Shown piece after piece: positions 1 through 7,652 of a stretch of DNA of 15,679 bases; position 1 is the stretch's first letter, and the number at the start of each line of letters is the position of its first letter. This DNA comes from Bacteroidales bacterium. Its GTDB lineage: Bacteria > Bacteroidota > Bacteroidia > Bacteroidales > BM520. A program made the position numbers and the translations under genes. The notes below the pieces were generated by a model. The model saw only the letters and a list, made by a program, of their open reading frames with translations, searched no databases and was not told the DNA's origin. The stretch lies in NCBI GenBank assembly GCA_028701815.1, contig JAQVPY010000033.1, positions 1 through 15,679 of the forward strand. Reading direction: 5' to 3'.

Positions 1-648
1 GAAAAAATTTAATGAGCCTGCAACTTCTTCCAAGACATTAACTTTAACGCCTAACGGTAAATCTTCTGTCCCCTTATTGGTTACAAGTGCCTCAAACTTG
101 AGTTCATCACCCTCACCCGGAATTTCAGCAACGGTAACATCAATAGTTTGTCCTATGATGCTTGAACCGCCGGCGGTAATGTTCGGGAGAGAGCCGCCAC
201 CTACATTTACAGAAAATCTGACATTGAACCATACAGAGTCATTGTTCTCATTATAGAAAACATATTGAATCATCGTGGTTCCTGCTTGTAACATAGGCAT
301 ATAATGCGAAGAAAATTCCACAGAAGCACCTGCAGCAATCGGTTCCACATTACTGATATCTAAATGTGTCATACCGGGAGCCCAGCATTGAGAATAGCAG
401 AAGAAATTCAGCGTTCCGGGAACTTCTTCGAGAACATAAATGTTTACTCCTAAAGGCATGGCCTCTGTAAGAGGATTGGTTACAAGTGCCTCAAACTTGA
501 GTTCATCACCCTCACCCGGAATTTCGGTAACAGCCACTTCCATGGTCTGTCCCAATATACTTGCTCCGTCAGCAGTAATATCAGGCAATTGAGCGTAAGA
601 ATAGCTCAAAAGCGCAGTAAATAATAATAACAAAGTAATTTTTTTCAT
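1..648 (-). CDS. Secreted protein with tandem 133-residue repeat units (C-terminus cut by window edge)
   Basis: Read on the minus strand from ATG at 648, the frame stays open to base 1, giving 216 residues with no stop. The N-terminus (MKKITLLLLFTALLSYSYAQ) is a clear Sec signal peptide. After it comes a unit of about 133 residues starting LPDITADGASILGQT, then a second copy starting LPNITAGGSSIIGQT that is cut by the edge. Both share EIPGEGDELKFEALVTN, then PLGV and VLEEV. The first unit continues with a CYSQCW segment, an IAAGASVEF segment and a YVFYNENDS segment, which suggests an immunoglobulin-like beta-sandwich, but I cannot name the family. A T9SS sorting domain would be expected beyond the edge; that is inference. 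The ATG lies 12 nt after the hutU stop, so it may be co-transcribed with hutU. No enzymatic motif is visible. Confidence 0.8.
   Translation of the reverse strand, partial: MKKITLLLLFTALLSYSYAQLPDITADGASILGQTMEVAVTEIPGEGDELKFEALVTNPLTEAMPLGVNIYVLEEVPGTLNFFCYSQCWAPGMTHLDISNVEPIAAGASVEFSSHYMPMLQAGTTMIQYVFYNENNDSVWFNVRFSVNVGGGSLPNITAGGSSIIGQTIDVTVAEIPGEGDELKFEALVTNKGTEDLPLGVKVNVLEEVAGSLNFF
76..126 (-). repeat. 51-bp direct repeat, distal copy
   Basis: This segment, starting attggttacaag and ending cccggaatttc on the plus strand, is identical base for base to 475-525. It encodes the conserved EIPGEGDELKFEALVTN core of the second repeat unit. Confidence 0.93.
475..525 (-). repeat. 51-bp direct repeat, proximal copy
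   Basis: Exact copy of 76-126, offset by 399 bp, which is 133 codons and equals the protein repeat unit. The flanking parts of the units have diverged, so nucleotide identity is limited to this core. Confidence 0.93.
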
Positions 649-660
649 TTTCAATATTTT

Positions 661-2664
661 TTAATTAATACAATCGTTTATTATATCGTCATCAACAATA
701 TTTGGTATGTTGACTTTTAAATTCGGCTCCGAAGCCATAGCACGTCTTATGGCAAACATCGCATTTTCATTTCGCGCCCAGTTTCTACGAGAGATACCGT
801 TGTTTACATCCCAATACAGCATCATCTTTAATCTGCGATCAGCGTCGGCACTACCATCAAGAACCATACCGAAGCCGCCGTTGATGACTTCTCCCCAGCC
901 TACTCCGCCGCCATTGTGGATTGAGACCCAGGTGGCTCCGCGGAAGCCGTCACCTATAACATTCTGTATCGCCATATCGGCAGTAAACTGTGATCCGTCG
1001 TAAATATTAGACGTTTCTCTGAAAGGAGAATCCGTACCCGACACATCATGATGGTCTCTTCCGAGTACTACCGGAGCACTTATCTTTCCTTCTTTTATGG
1101 CTTTGTTAAAGGCAGCAGCTATCTTTGTACGACCCTCACAGTCGGCATATAAAATTCTCGCCTGTGAACCTACGACAAGATGATTCTTGCCTGCTTCCTT
1201 TATCCAGTGAATGTTGTCTCTCATCTGCATCTTAATCTCTTCCGGGGAATGCTGCATTATCTCTTCGAGAACCTCGGCAGCAATCTTATCTGTCATCTCC
1301 AAATCCTTAGGGTCAGATGAAGTACATACCCAACGGAAAGGACCGAACCCGAAATCAAAATACAACGGACCCATAATATCCTGTACATACGACGGATATT
1401 TGAATTTACCGTCAGCCTTGAACACATCCGCGCCGGCTCTTCCTGCTTCAAGAAGGAACGCATTGCCGTAATCCCAGAAATACATACCCTTGGCAGCAAC
1501 TCTGTTTATAGCAGCAACCTGACGGCGTAATGAACGATGTACATATTCTTTGAATTTATCCGGATCTTCCGCCATCATCCTATTAGACTCTTCAAATGTT
1601 AACTCTGCAGGATAATAGCCGCCGGCATAAGGATTGTGCAGGGATGTCTGGTCACTTCCAAGTTCAATTGGGATATTCGCTTCATCTATCTTTTCCCAAA
1701 GGTCAACGATGTTGCCCTGATATGCCAATGATACAGCTTCCTTATTTTCACGAGCTTTCATAATACGAGCCATGAGCTTATCAAGATCTTCATAAACCTC
1801 ATCTACCCAGCCCTGTTCGTAACGGACCTTGGTAGCTTTGGGGTTGATTTCAGCAATAACACCGATAGCACCTGCAATAACAGCAGCCTTGGGCTGTGCT
1901 CCCGACATGCCGCCGAGACCGGAGGTAACATAAACCTTGCCTGCGATGTCGCCCTTACTGTGCAATCTCGCTGCATTCAGGACCGTAATGGTCGTCCCGT
2001 GAACAATGCCCTGCGGCCCAATGTACATGTATGAACCTGCCGTCATCTGCCCGTATTGCGAAACACCCATGGCATTAAACCTCTCATAATCGTCCTTGGA
2101 CGAATAATTCGGAATAACCATGCCGTTGGTAACTACAACACGCGGAGCGTCTTTATGCGACGGGAACAGACCCATGGGATGACCTGAATACATCACCAGC
2201 GTCTGCTCATCAGTCATCTCAGCCAAAAATTTCATGGTAAGAAGATATTGAGCCCAATTTTGGAAAATAGCTCCGTTTCCGCCATAAATGATAAGCTCAT
2301 TAGGATGCTGAGCAACAGCATTGTCGAGATTATTACTGATCATCAACATGATAGCAGCAGCCTGCTTCGATTTATGCGGGAAAGCATTTATATCACGAGC
2401 ATATATCTTATAGTCGGGACGAAATCTGTACATATAAATACGCCCGTATTTTTCCAATTCTTCTGCAAACTCTTTCGCTAAAAAAGCATGATGCTTTTGG
2501 GGAAAATATCTGAGCGCATTGCGCAACGCAAGCTTCTTCTCTTCATTGGTCAACAGATCTTTTCTTTTGGGAGCGTGATTTATTGATGAATCTAACGGCT
2601 TCAACTCGGGTAACTCATCGGGAATACCCTGAAGTATTACTTTTTTAAATTCTTCAGATGTCAT
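661..2664 (-). CDS. hutU: Urocanate hydratase (urocanase), long eukaryote-like form
   Basis: This cytoplasmic NAD-dependent enzyme converts urocanate to 4-imidazolone-5-propionate, the second step of histidine degradation. At 667 residues it is longer than the roughly 555-residue Pseudomonas/Bacillus type and resembles the animal type. Visible blocks: GGNGAIFQNW at 128-137, YSGHPMGLFPSH at 159-170, a glycine-rich VYVTSGLGGMSGAQPKAA nucleotide-binding segment at 244-261, YPSYVQDIMGP at 423-433, FGPFRWVCTS at 440-449, GRDHHDVSGTDSPFRET at 535-551 and HNGGGVGWGEVINGGFG at 583-599. The bacterial FQGLPARICW block is replaced by VVGSQARILYAD at 497-508, as I recall for animal urocanases. The start is ATG 2664, just downstream of a good -7 box. 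No hutH, hutI or formiminotransferase gene is visible, so histidine degradation genes are either scattered or lie left of the window. Confidence 0.97.
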   Translation of the reverse strand: MTSEEFKKVILQGIPDELPELKPLDSSINHAPKRKDLLTNEEKKLALRNALRYFPQKHHAFLAKEFAEELEKYGRIYMYRFRPDYKIYARDINAFPHKSKQAAAIMLMISNNLDNAVAQHPNELIIYGGNGAIFQNWAQYLLTMKFLAEMTDEQTLVMYSGHPMGLFPSHKDAPRVVVTNGMVIPNYSSKDDYERFNAMGVSQYGQMTAGSYMYIGPQGIVHGTTITVLNAARLHSKGDIAGKVYVTSGLGGMSGAQPKAAVIAGAIGVIAEINPKATKVRYEQGWVDEVYEDLDKLMARIMKARENKEAVSLAYQGNIVDLWEKIDEANIPIELGSDQTSLHNPYAGGYYPAELTFEESNRMMAEDPDKFKEYVHRSLRRQVAAINRVAAKGMYFWDYGNAFLLEAGRAGADVFKADGKFKYPSYVQDIMGPLYFDFGFGPFRWVCTSSDPKDLEMTDKIAAEVLEEIMQHSPEEIKMQMRDNIHWIKEAGKNHLVVGSQARILYADCEGRTKIAAAFNKAIKEGKISAPVVLGRDHHDVSGTDSPFRETSNIYDGSQFTADMAIQNVIGDGFRGATWVSIHNGGGVGWGEVINGGFGMVLDGSADADRRLKMMLYWDVNNGISRRNWARNENAMFAIRRAMASEPNLKVNIPNIVDDDIINDCIN

Positions 2665-2678
2665 ATCTTTTCTTTTAT

Positions 2679-2699
2679 TATATTTGCACTATAGTTTTG
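2679..2699 (+). promoter_or_regulatory. Two candidate -7 boxes for the T9SS gene at 2740
   Basis: Plus-strand TATATTTG at 2679-2686 and TAGTTTTG at 2692-2699 both fit TAnnTTTG. They would start transcripts roughly 35-50 nt before the TTG start at 2740. The second abuts the opposite-strand hutU box at 2700-2707, so the two directions probably compete. Neither has an obvious -33 element. Confidence 0.45.
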
Positions 2700-2707
2700 C
2701 AAAGATA
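2700..2707 (-). promoter_or_regulatory. Candidate -7 box for hutU
   Basis: The minus strand reads TATCTTTG, a perfect match to the Bacteroidota TAnnTTTG consensus, about 36 nt upstream of the hutU ATG. No clear -33 TTTG is seen at the expected spacing. Confidence 0.55.
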
Positions 2708-2739
2708 GCTCATAAATAATTATTAAAGAATATTTCACG

Positions 2740-3465
2740 TTGATAACTTTCAAAAAAAACCTTAAAACTATAGCGACATTTGTCTCATGTATTTTATTGT
2801 TTTCGGTAATGTTTTCGCAGGATCTTCCTCCCGGCTGGGGCGGATATTCCAACACTCCCGCCTTTCACACTTTTATCCTGCCGGTAGATGTTGTCCCTAC
2901 TATCATAGATGAGGAGATCTTATACGGCGACTATATCGGGGCATTTTTTGAAGATGAAGGCATATTGAAGTGCGGCGGCGCGACCATGTACACCGGCGAA
3001 AACAACATCTCCGTCACCGCTTATGCCGACGACTCCTTTATCACCGGAAAAGACGGCTTCTATGCCGGCGATTCTGTTTTCTGGAAAATTTATTCCTACG
3101 AAAACATTATGGAATACCACGTCTTCGTGGAATATGATACGGGTTATATTTATAATACCTCCGGTCGTTTTACCCCGATGGCAATATCAGTGTTTTCATA
3201 TATGTCCACAGATGAATTTTGGTCGATTGGAAATACAGAAACAAAAAAGCTTGTAATAAGTCCTAACCCCGCCGGCGATGCAATTTTCATGTCGATACCG
3301 GGATTGAAATCGGAACAGGAATATATGGTTTACAACATAACAGGGAAGGTTGTCATGAAAGGTATCTTTTCACCCCCCGCCACCGACATATCGTTGAAAA
3401 ATCTCTCAAAGGGCGTTTATATAGTGAGAACAGGACCCATGACAGGTCGGTTTATTAAATATTAA
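2740..3465 (+). CDS. Secreted T9SS type A sorting-domain protein
   Basis: This 241-residue protein is a small T9SS cargo of unknown function. A signal peptide at about 1-26 ends FSVMFSQ. Residues about 30-155 form one globular domain with motifs GDYIGAFFEDEG, KCGG and DSFITGKDGFYAGDSVFWK, a beta-rich pattern seen in Bacteroidota secreted proteins; I cannot assign a function. The C-terminal 70 residues are a typical type A sorting domain: SPNPAGD, a central VYNITGKVV strand, LSKGVYIVRTG and final RFIKY. This domain carries the protein across the outer membrane and is normally cleaved on attachment to the surface. The start is TTG at 2740: the frame is closed by TAA at 2713, no ATG lies between, and the first in-frame ATG falls at the end of the signal peptide. 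An A-rich stretch precedes the TTG. Confidence 0.85.
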   Translation: MITFKKNLKTIATFVSCILLFSVMFSQDLPPGWGGYSNTPAFHTFILPVDVVPTIIDEEILYGDYIGAFFEDEGILKCGGATMYTGENNISVTAYADDSFITGKDGFYAGDSVFWKIYSYENIMEYHVFVEYDTGYIYNTSGRFTPMAISVFSYMSTDEFWSIGNTETKKLVISPNPAGDAIFMSIPGLKSEQEYMVYNITGKVVMKGIFSPPATDISLKNLSKGVYIVRTGPMTGRFIKY

Positions 3466-3479
3466 CGTCGTTTAAAATT

Positions 3480-3692
3480 CTATTCACAATCATTCATGAT
3501 AGTGAAGATATATATTTTTGTATTCTCCATTAATGGAGCGTCTTCAGCAATTATATTACCCCAGCGGTCTTTTACGTCCACCTCCTCAAATTTTATCATT
3601 TCATCATAGCGACGATTATATCTCCATACGGCATCTCTGACACGCGCGCCACGAAAGATTATCAAGGGTTTGTCATTTACAAATACCTTCAT
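3480..3692 (-). CDS. Small beta-grasp-like protein coupled to the nucleotidase gene
   Basis: This 70-residue protein lacks a signal peptide. I do not recognise a named family. The order of elements suggests a ThiS/ubiquitin-like beta-grasp fold: a first hairpin (MKVFVNDKPLIIF), a helix (GARVRDAVWRYNRRYDEM), then a strand, DRWGNIIAEDAPLMENT and a last strand KIYIFTIMND. The DxxGN...L.ENTKIYIF ending is like the end of MoaD/ThiS or FHA-free small beta-grasp domains, but it lacks the C-terminal GG needed for sulfur-carrier activity. The ATG at 3692 sits 2 nt after the stop of the nucleotidase gene, so translation is almost certainly coupled. It converges with the T9SS gene ending at 3465. The fold is inference. 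Confidence 0.78.
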   Translation of the reverse strand: MKVFVNDKPLIIFRGARVRDAVWRYNRRYDEMIKFEEVDVKDRWGNIIAEDAPLMENTKIYIFTIMNDCE

Positions 3693-3694
3693 AA

Positions 3695-5140
3695 TTATCT
3701 CCCATATTTAACATCTTGTTTCACCTCAACACGGGAAACTCCGAAATAATCAACATAAGGTTGCTTGCTTAGATAATCCATAATGACATCTGAGGTTACA
3801 ACAAAAAGATTTCTTCCCTCATCTTGCTTCTCATAATCACTGACAGATGCCATATATGAACTCATGACAACACTGTATGTACGTTTTTTATCGAATTTAG
3901 AACCGTCTGAATTCATTACAGTCACCTTTTTAACATCCTTATTGTCTTTTCCAAGGTGAATTTTATATTTGATACCTGACACATACGCGGGGCCATAATC
4001 ATCGGCACAAGACACTGCCGCAAGCATACGTTCAACTTCTTCACCCGTGAGCTTGTATTCTACCAACTCGTTACCAAACGGGTCAAGACGATAAATATCA
4101 TTAACTGTGATATTTCCCTTCTCTTTATAATCATATCGTACACCGCCACTGTTTTGTACTGCAATGTCTGCGTGCAATTCGGCACGTAAAGCATCTGCCA
4201 TAAGGCAGCCCAGTTCCTCTTTATTACTAAAATCACTCGCGGCTTTTGTAAGAACACGCAAGAGTACCGGATTATCACTATAATTATCTACTATGGTCTG
4301 AACTTCGATATCTTTATTTGGATAATTCCTTACATCAAACAGTTGCGCACGCTTATCCACAACCTTTCCATCCTTGACGACAAACGTTGCAAGGGTGGCA
4401 TATTTTAAAAATCGTTCCGCTTGAGTTATCATAACTCCGTTTTCAATCTTACACGGATCAACTTTCGTATGCGAATGCCCTCCAATTATTATGTCAGCTT
4501 CCGGCATTATTGACGCAAGTTCAATATCCCCCTCAAAGCCGTTGTGGGTCAGCAAAACAAAAACGTCACATTCGCGACGCATCCATTTGTACTCTTTCGC
4601 CACCTCATTTAAAGGACGATATTTAAGATTAGTAAAATATTTCGGATGTGCGTCCGGAACACCTGTCGCTTCCGAGGTCTGAACTAATCCCAATATTCCG
4701 ATACGAATTCCGTTGCGCTCCACAAATGTAAAAGGTTGCAAAAGCAGCCGTAATGAATCAAGAGCATACATATTCGCACATAGAAAAGTGAAATAAGCAT
4801 TATTAATAACAGTACGTAACCCATCGGTTCCGGCATCAAATTCATGATTTCCGATAGCCGAATAATTAAACCCGACCTTATTCATTAAATCGACAACAGG
4901 CTTTGAAGAAACAGGATGAATATCATTAATCGGATTTCCCGTTCTGTTATCTCCCGCAGAAAGCACTAACAAATCGGGATAGACATTTCGCAAGCTATCA
5001 ACAATATATGCCAACTGCGGAAAACGTTCTATCGCAGCATGCATGTCATTTACTGAAAGGATATGAACTTCCCCTGTTTGTGCAAATAAGGAAAATACAT
5101 TAAGGGTAAGTAATAATAAATAAGTGATAAATCTTTTCAT
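3695..5140 (-). CDS. Exported 5'-nucleotidase / UshA-family metallophosphoesterase
   Basis: This protein of 481 residues has a signal peptide (MKRFITYLLLLTLNVFSLFAQ) and acts in the periplasm or on the surface. The N-terminal calcineurin-like domain shows the dinuclear metal ligand series: NDMH at 31-34, SAGDN at 61-65, GNHEFD at 97-102, LTHNG at 197-201 and GGHSH at 220-224. The C-terminal 5'-nucleotidase domain begins near 295 and carries QNSGGVR at 329-335 and the DPFGNELVEYKLTG segment at about 353-366 that forms part of the nucleotide site. Likely substrates are nucleotides, nucleotide sugars or related phosphate esters, but the sequence does not decide which. It is slightly shorter than E. 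coli UshA (about 550). It lacks a C-terminal sorting domain. It is the first gene of a two-gene unit with the small protein ending at 3480. Confidence 0.92.
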   Translation of the reverse strand: MKRFITYLLLLTLNVFSLFAQTGEVHILSVNDMHAAIERFPQLAYIVDSLRNVYPDLLVLSAGDNRTGNPINDIHPVSSKPVVDLMNKVGFNYSAIGNHEFDAGTDGLRTVINNAYFTFLCANMYALDSLRLLLQPFTFVERNGIRIGILGLVQTSEATGVPDAHPKYFTNLKYRPLNEVAKEYKWMRRECDVFVLLTHNGFEGDIELASIMPEADIIIGGHSHTKVDPCKIENGVMITQAERFLKYATLATFVVKDGKVVDKRAQLFDVRNYPNKDIEVQTIVDNYSDNPVLLRVLTKAASDFSNKEELGCLMADALRAELHADIAVQNSGGVRYDYKEKGNITVNDIYRLDPFGNELVEYKLTGEEVERMLAAVSCADDYGPAYVSGIKYKIHLGKDNKDVKKVTVMNSDGSKFDKKRTYSVVMSSYMASVSDYEKQDEGRNLFVVTSDVIMDYLSKQPYVDYFGVSRVEVKQDVKYGR

Positions 5141-5198
5141 GATATTTTATTTAAACAGAACAAAAGGTATAATTATTTTAAATATAAAATAAAATATC
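5141..5198. repeat. 12-bp inverted repeat flanking the nucleotidase promoter
   Basis: GATATTTTATTT at 5141-5152 is the exact reverse complement of 5187-5198, with 34 nt between. The left arm directly abuts the nucleotidase ATG and the candidate -7 box lies between the arms. It could be an operator, a weak AT-rich terminator stem for the gene ending at 5206, or chance in an AT-rich spacer. Confidence 0.5.
5161..5169 (-). promoter_or_regulatory. Candidate -7 box for the nucleotidase operon
   Basis: The minus strand reads TACCTTTTG, one base longer than TAnnTTTG, 20 nt upstream of the ATG at 5140. No -33 element is evident in the AT-only flank. Confidence 0.35.
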
Positions 5199-5205
5199 AT
5201 AAGAA

Positions 5206-7332
5206 TTATAGAGATATTTCCACCGACTTCCCTTCTGCAATTGTAAAATACTGTATTGGTTTCCCTTTAATAATAATTGCGACCGCTATCTTCCGTCCCT
5301 GAAGACGCTTTACCTCAATGTCGAAAGGCCCTTCACCAAAAGCCCTGATGTTGCGCAACGCCATGCTCCCCCACTCTGCCGGCAACTGAGGCGCTACCAT
5401 AAAAGAATGAAATCCCGTAGGTCGAATTCCGAAAAGGCCTTCGGTATAAACTCTGCAATAGAGACCGCTCTCCGCCGCAAGATGACGCTGGTTGCCCTCA
5501 GGCCAAGCCTCTATGGGATATGGAACGTGCTCGCCGAGAAGACGAGTATCGGAATAATTCTTTAAAAAATTCACAGCCTCCTCAACAGCTCCAGAAGCAA
5601 ATAATCCTCTTAACGCATATAAGGTGGTCCTGTCCCAAAAGGTCTCGCTGCCCGCCTGCGTGAGCAAACCATTCTCCGTTAAGAGCCGCGGCGACAAAAG
5701 AGCCGCAACAGTACCTTCCTTTCTGTCATAAATGCCGACGGTAAGCGGAATACATATCCACGAACGCAAAACATCATTCCCGTCGTAATACCTGTATGTC
5801 TCAAAGCCCTCTACCTCCACGCCGAAATACGACTCAATATCTTTACAAAGTTGCGCCGCACGCTTTTTATATGAACGCGCCTTGACATTCTCTCCGAGCT
5901 CATTTGCTAAATATGAAGCCGAAACAAGAGCATCATAATATAGTGAAGACGTGCACAAATTAGCTTTACCCGACGGAAACCGCCCTTCAAGTTCATCGGT
6001 GTCTGAAGCGACAACCCCATCAACAGTGAGATGCCGCCGCGAATATTCAAGACACCATTCTATGAGCGACCACAACTCTTCCGCCGCCGCAATATCGCCA
6101 TATTCGAGCGCAAAACGCGAAGCGCCGTAAGCAATCATGGCCGCATCTCCCCTGTCGCCCGCACCGTTCCATATATCATCACCCTCGGCGATGATGGAAC
6201 TCGGCAACGACTTGTACTTGTCATTCATAAAACGGGCAAAATGCCTGAAAGAATTTATCGCAGATTCATTTCCCCTGTCATATCCGATAAAAGGGAAAAA
6301 TGGATTTACATATTCGGCTTGGTCGTTTGCCCATATTGCAGCATAATAAGACTCGCCGCCCGGAGCATGCATCAGCCCGCCCTTCGTTCTAAAAATGCTC
6401 TCTGAAGCCCTGACCTTCGCAAACGCAAAAGCCGTATTGAGAACAGTGTCTGGAGTGTCAAGCACCAACTTCTCCCATATCTCAGAAACGAAATCATCTC
6501 TTTTCTCCTCCTCCACTGCTACATCCAGAACAATATCTTCATCCGGAAGCATGGCTGAAAAATAAGCATAAAACTGTAGGCTGTCGCCCTGCGCAAGTTT
6601 ATATAAACCGCTGCCGATAATAGCGGACACAAGTTTATAGCTGCCCCGAACGCCCTCTTCGGAATCTGTAAGATATTCGGAAAGATATTCAGGGACATTT
6701 ATTGTCAATGACTTGGCACTGATATTCTCTATTACATATTTCTCACAAAATACGGGTAATGTAGTTGACGGAAAAACAGTCCTCGTCACCCTGACAACCG
6801 GCGGTGTAACAGTTGCACGCGCACCGCCTACCAAGCCGTAACCGGCATCGAAAAGACTTACTACGCTAAGTTTTCCGTTTAATTGTAACAATTCCGCCCT
6901 TTCATTTTTCAGAGTTCTTCCGTTTACAATAAGCAAGGATGGAATATCAACAGCAAAACGCCGCATCAGACTTGCATGAGTATTGTTCGGAATGGTACGT
7001 AGCATTGGGAAAACGAGAGATCGCTCCATAGAAAAACCACCGGAACAGTCAACACCGTAACGAATCACCGCCGACATCTTTTCGCCACTCATCTCAATAT
7101 GATCGAAATGCGGCTCATCAGTATCTCTTACACGCCATATTATTGATCCGTCGGCTTGGATTTCCCAACGGGAAGAGGTATTGCGATCTGAAGACTTCTC
7201 CGATAGACCTTTAGATGACTGCGCAAAAGCGAAATCAGCTGTCGCCATAAAAGAGACAGCAAAACACAAAAGCAATGGGAACAGCCGATTACATCTCAGG
7301 GAATAAGGATTCATCGGTGTAGGCGTTTTCAT
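5206..7332 (-). CDS. Exported six-hairpin (alpha/alpha) glycosidase-like protein
   Basis: From ATG 7332 the protein has 708 residues. A signal peptide reaches about residue 37 (LLLCFAVSFMATADFAFAQ). Residues about 50-285 form a beta-rich N-terminal domain. From about 290 an alpha-helical barrel follows with WANDQAEYVNPFFPF at 334-348, AEGDDIWNGAGDRGDAAM at 382-399, SETFWDRTTLYALRGLF at 562-578 and IEAWPEGNQRHLAAESGLY at 607-625. A small C-terminal beta domain includes LFGIRPTGFHSFMVAPQLP. This layout matches six-hairpin glycosidases such as the GH78, GH95 and GH63 groups; acidic residues in the DQ, GDDIW and EAWPEG motifs are candidate catalysts, but I cannot fix family or substrate. The longest frame begins at TTG 7350; ATG 7332 is preferred, and ATG 7314 also leaves a good signal peptide. 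It overlaps the upstream TPR gene by 44 nt. Confidence 0.88.
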   Translation of the reverse strand: MKTPTPMNPYSLRCNRLFPLLLCFAVSFMATADFAFAQSSKGLSEKSSDRNTSSRWEIQADGSIIWRVRDTDEPHFDHIEMSGEKMSAVIRYGVDCSGGFSMERSLVFPMLRTIPNNTHASLMRRFAVDIPSLLIVNGRTLKNERAELLQLNGKLSVVSLFDAGYGLVGGARATVTPPVVRVTRTVFPSTTLPVFCEKYVIENISAKSLTINVPEYLSEYLTDSEEGVRGSYKLVSAIIGSGLYKLAQGDSLQFYAYFSAMLPDEDIVLDVAVEEEKRDDFVSEIWEKLVLDTPDTVLNTAFAFAKVRASESIFRTKGGLMHAPGGESYYAAIWANDQAEYVNPFFPFIGYDRGNESAINSFRHFARFMNDKYKSLPSSIIAEGDDIWNGAGDRGDAAMIAYGASRFALEYGDIAAAEELWSLIEWCLEYSRRHLTVDGVVASDTDELEGRFPSGKANLCTSSLYYDALVSASYLANELGENVKARSYKKRAAQLCKDIESYFGVEVEGFETYRYYDGNDVLRSWICIPLTVGIYDRKEGTVAALLSPRLLTENGLLTQAGSETFWDRTTLYALRGLFASGAVEEAVNFLKNYSDTRLLGEHVPYPIEAWPEGNQRHLAAESGLYCRVYTEGLFGIRPTGFHSFMVAPQLPAEWGSMALRNIRAFGEGPFDIEVKRLQGRKIAVAIIIKGKPIQYFTIAEGKSVEISL

Positions 7333-7603
7333 AATACAATGTATTTTCAATGGAAAGGATGTTTTCTACCATGCCTATCTTAGTAGAAGCCGGCACATTT
7401 TCGGGCTCGATAACAAGGACTGCGCGATAATCCCCGAGGGCGCGTCCGAACTCACGGATTTTTCTGTAAATATCACCACGCATCATATATGATTCGGCAG
7501 TCTCTTCCTTCAACAATTCCTCTGACAGGCTATCTATTGCTTCTTGAAAGCGTTCTTGTCCGCACAAGTTTTCAATATGTTTTTTCAGGTCTAATTCTTT
7601 CAT
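7289..7603 (-). CDS. Small tetratricopeptide-repeat protein
   Basis: This 104-residue cytoplasmic protein lacks a signal peptide. Residues about 18-70 are TPR-like helical hairpins: RFQEAIDSLSEELL, then AESYMMRGDIYRKIREFGRALGDY followed by VLVIEPENV, which fits the canonical A/G/Y/A/P spacing. This suggests a protein-protein adaptor; no partner can be named from sequence. Its last 44 nt lie inside the glycosidase-like gene in another frame, so the two are probably co-transcribed and translationally coupled. The start ATG 7603 faces the gcvP promoter across a 63-nt divergent region. Confidence 0.83.
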   Translation of the reverse strand: MKELDLKKHIENLCGQERFQEAIDSLSEELLKEETAESYMMRGDIYRKIREFGRALGDYRAVLVIEPENVPASTKIGMVENILSIENTLYYENAYTDESLFPEM

Positions 7604-7610
7604 AATATTT

Positions 7611-7642
7611 TCTGCAAAATTATTTAATTTTTTTTACTTTTG
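7611..7642 (+). promoter_or_regulatory. Candidate promoter for gcvP
   Basis: The plus strand has TACTTTTG (perfect TAnnTTTG) at 7635-7642 and TCTG at 7611-7614, one base off the TTTG -33 element, with a 20-nt spacer. The predicted transcript start is near 7650, leaving a leader of under 20 nt before ATG 7667. Confidence 0.6.
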
Positions 7643-7652
7643 CACAAAATTA
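7615..7652 (-). promoter_or_regulatory. Candidate promoter(s) for the TPR-glycosidase unit
   Basis: The minus strand carries TAATTTTG twice, at 7615-7622 and 7645-7652. The first has a TTTG at 7645-7648 as a -33 element with a 22-nt spacer but would start very near the ATG 7603. The second gives a leader of about 35 nt. Both overlap the gcvP promoter. Confidence 0.45.

Noticed and set aside
76..525. CRISPR or transposon direct repeats
   Set aside because: Only two copies, in frame inside a coding sequence and spaced by exactly 133 codons: a protein domain repeat.
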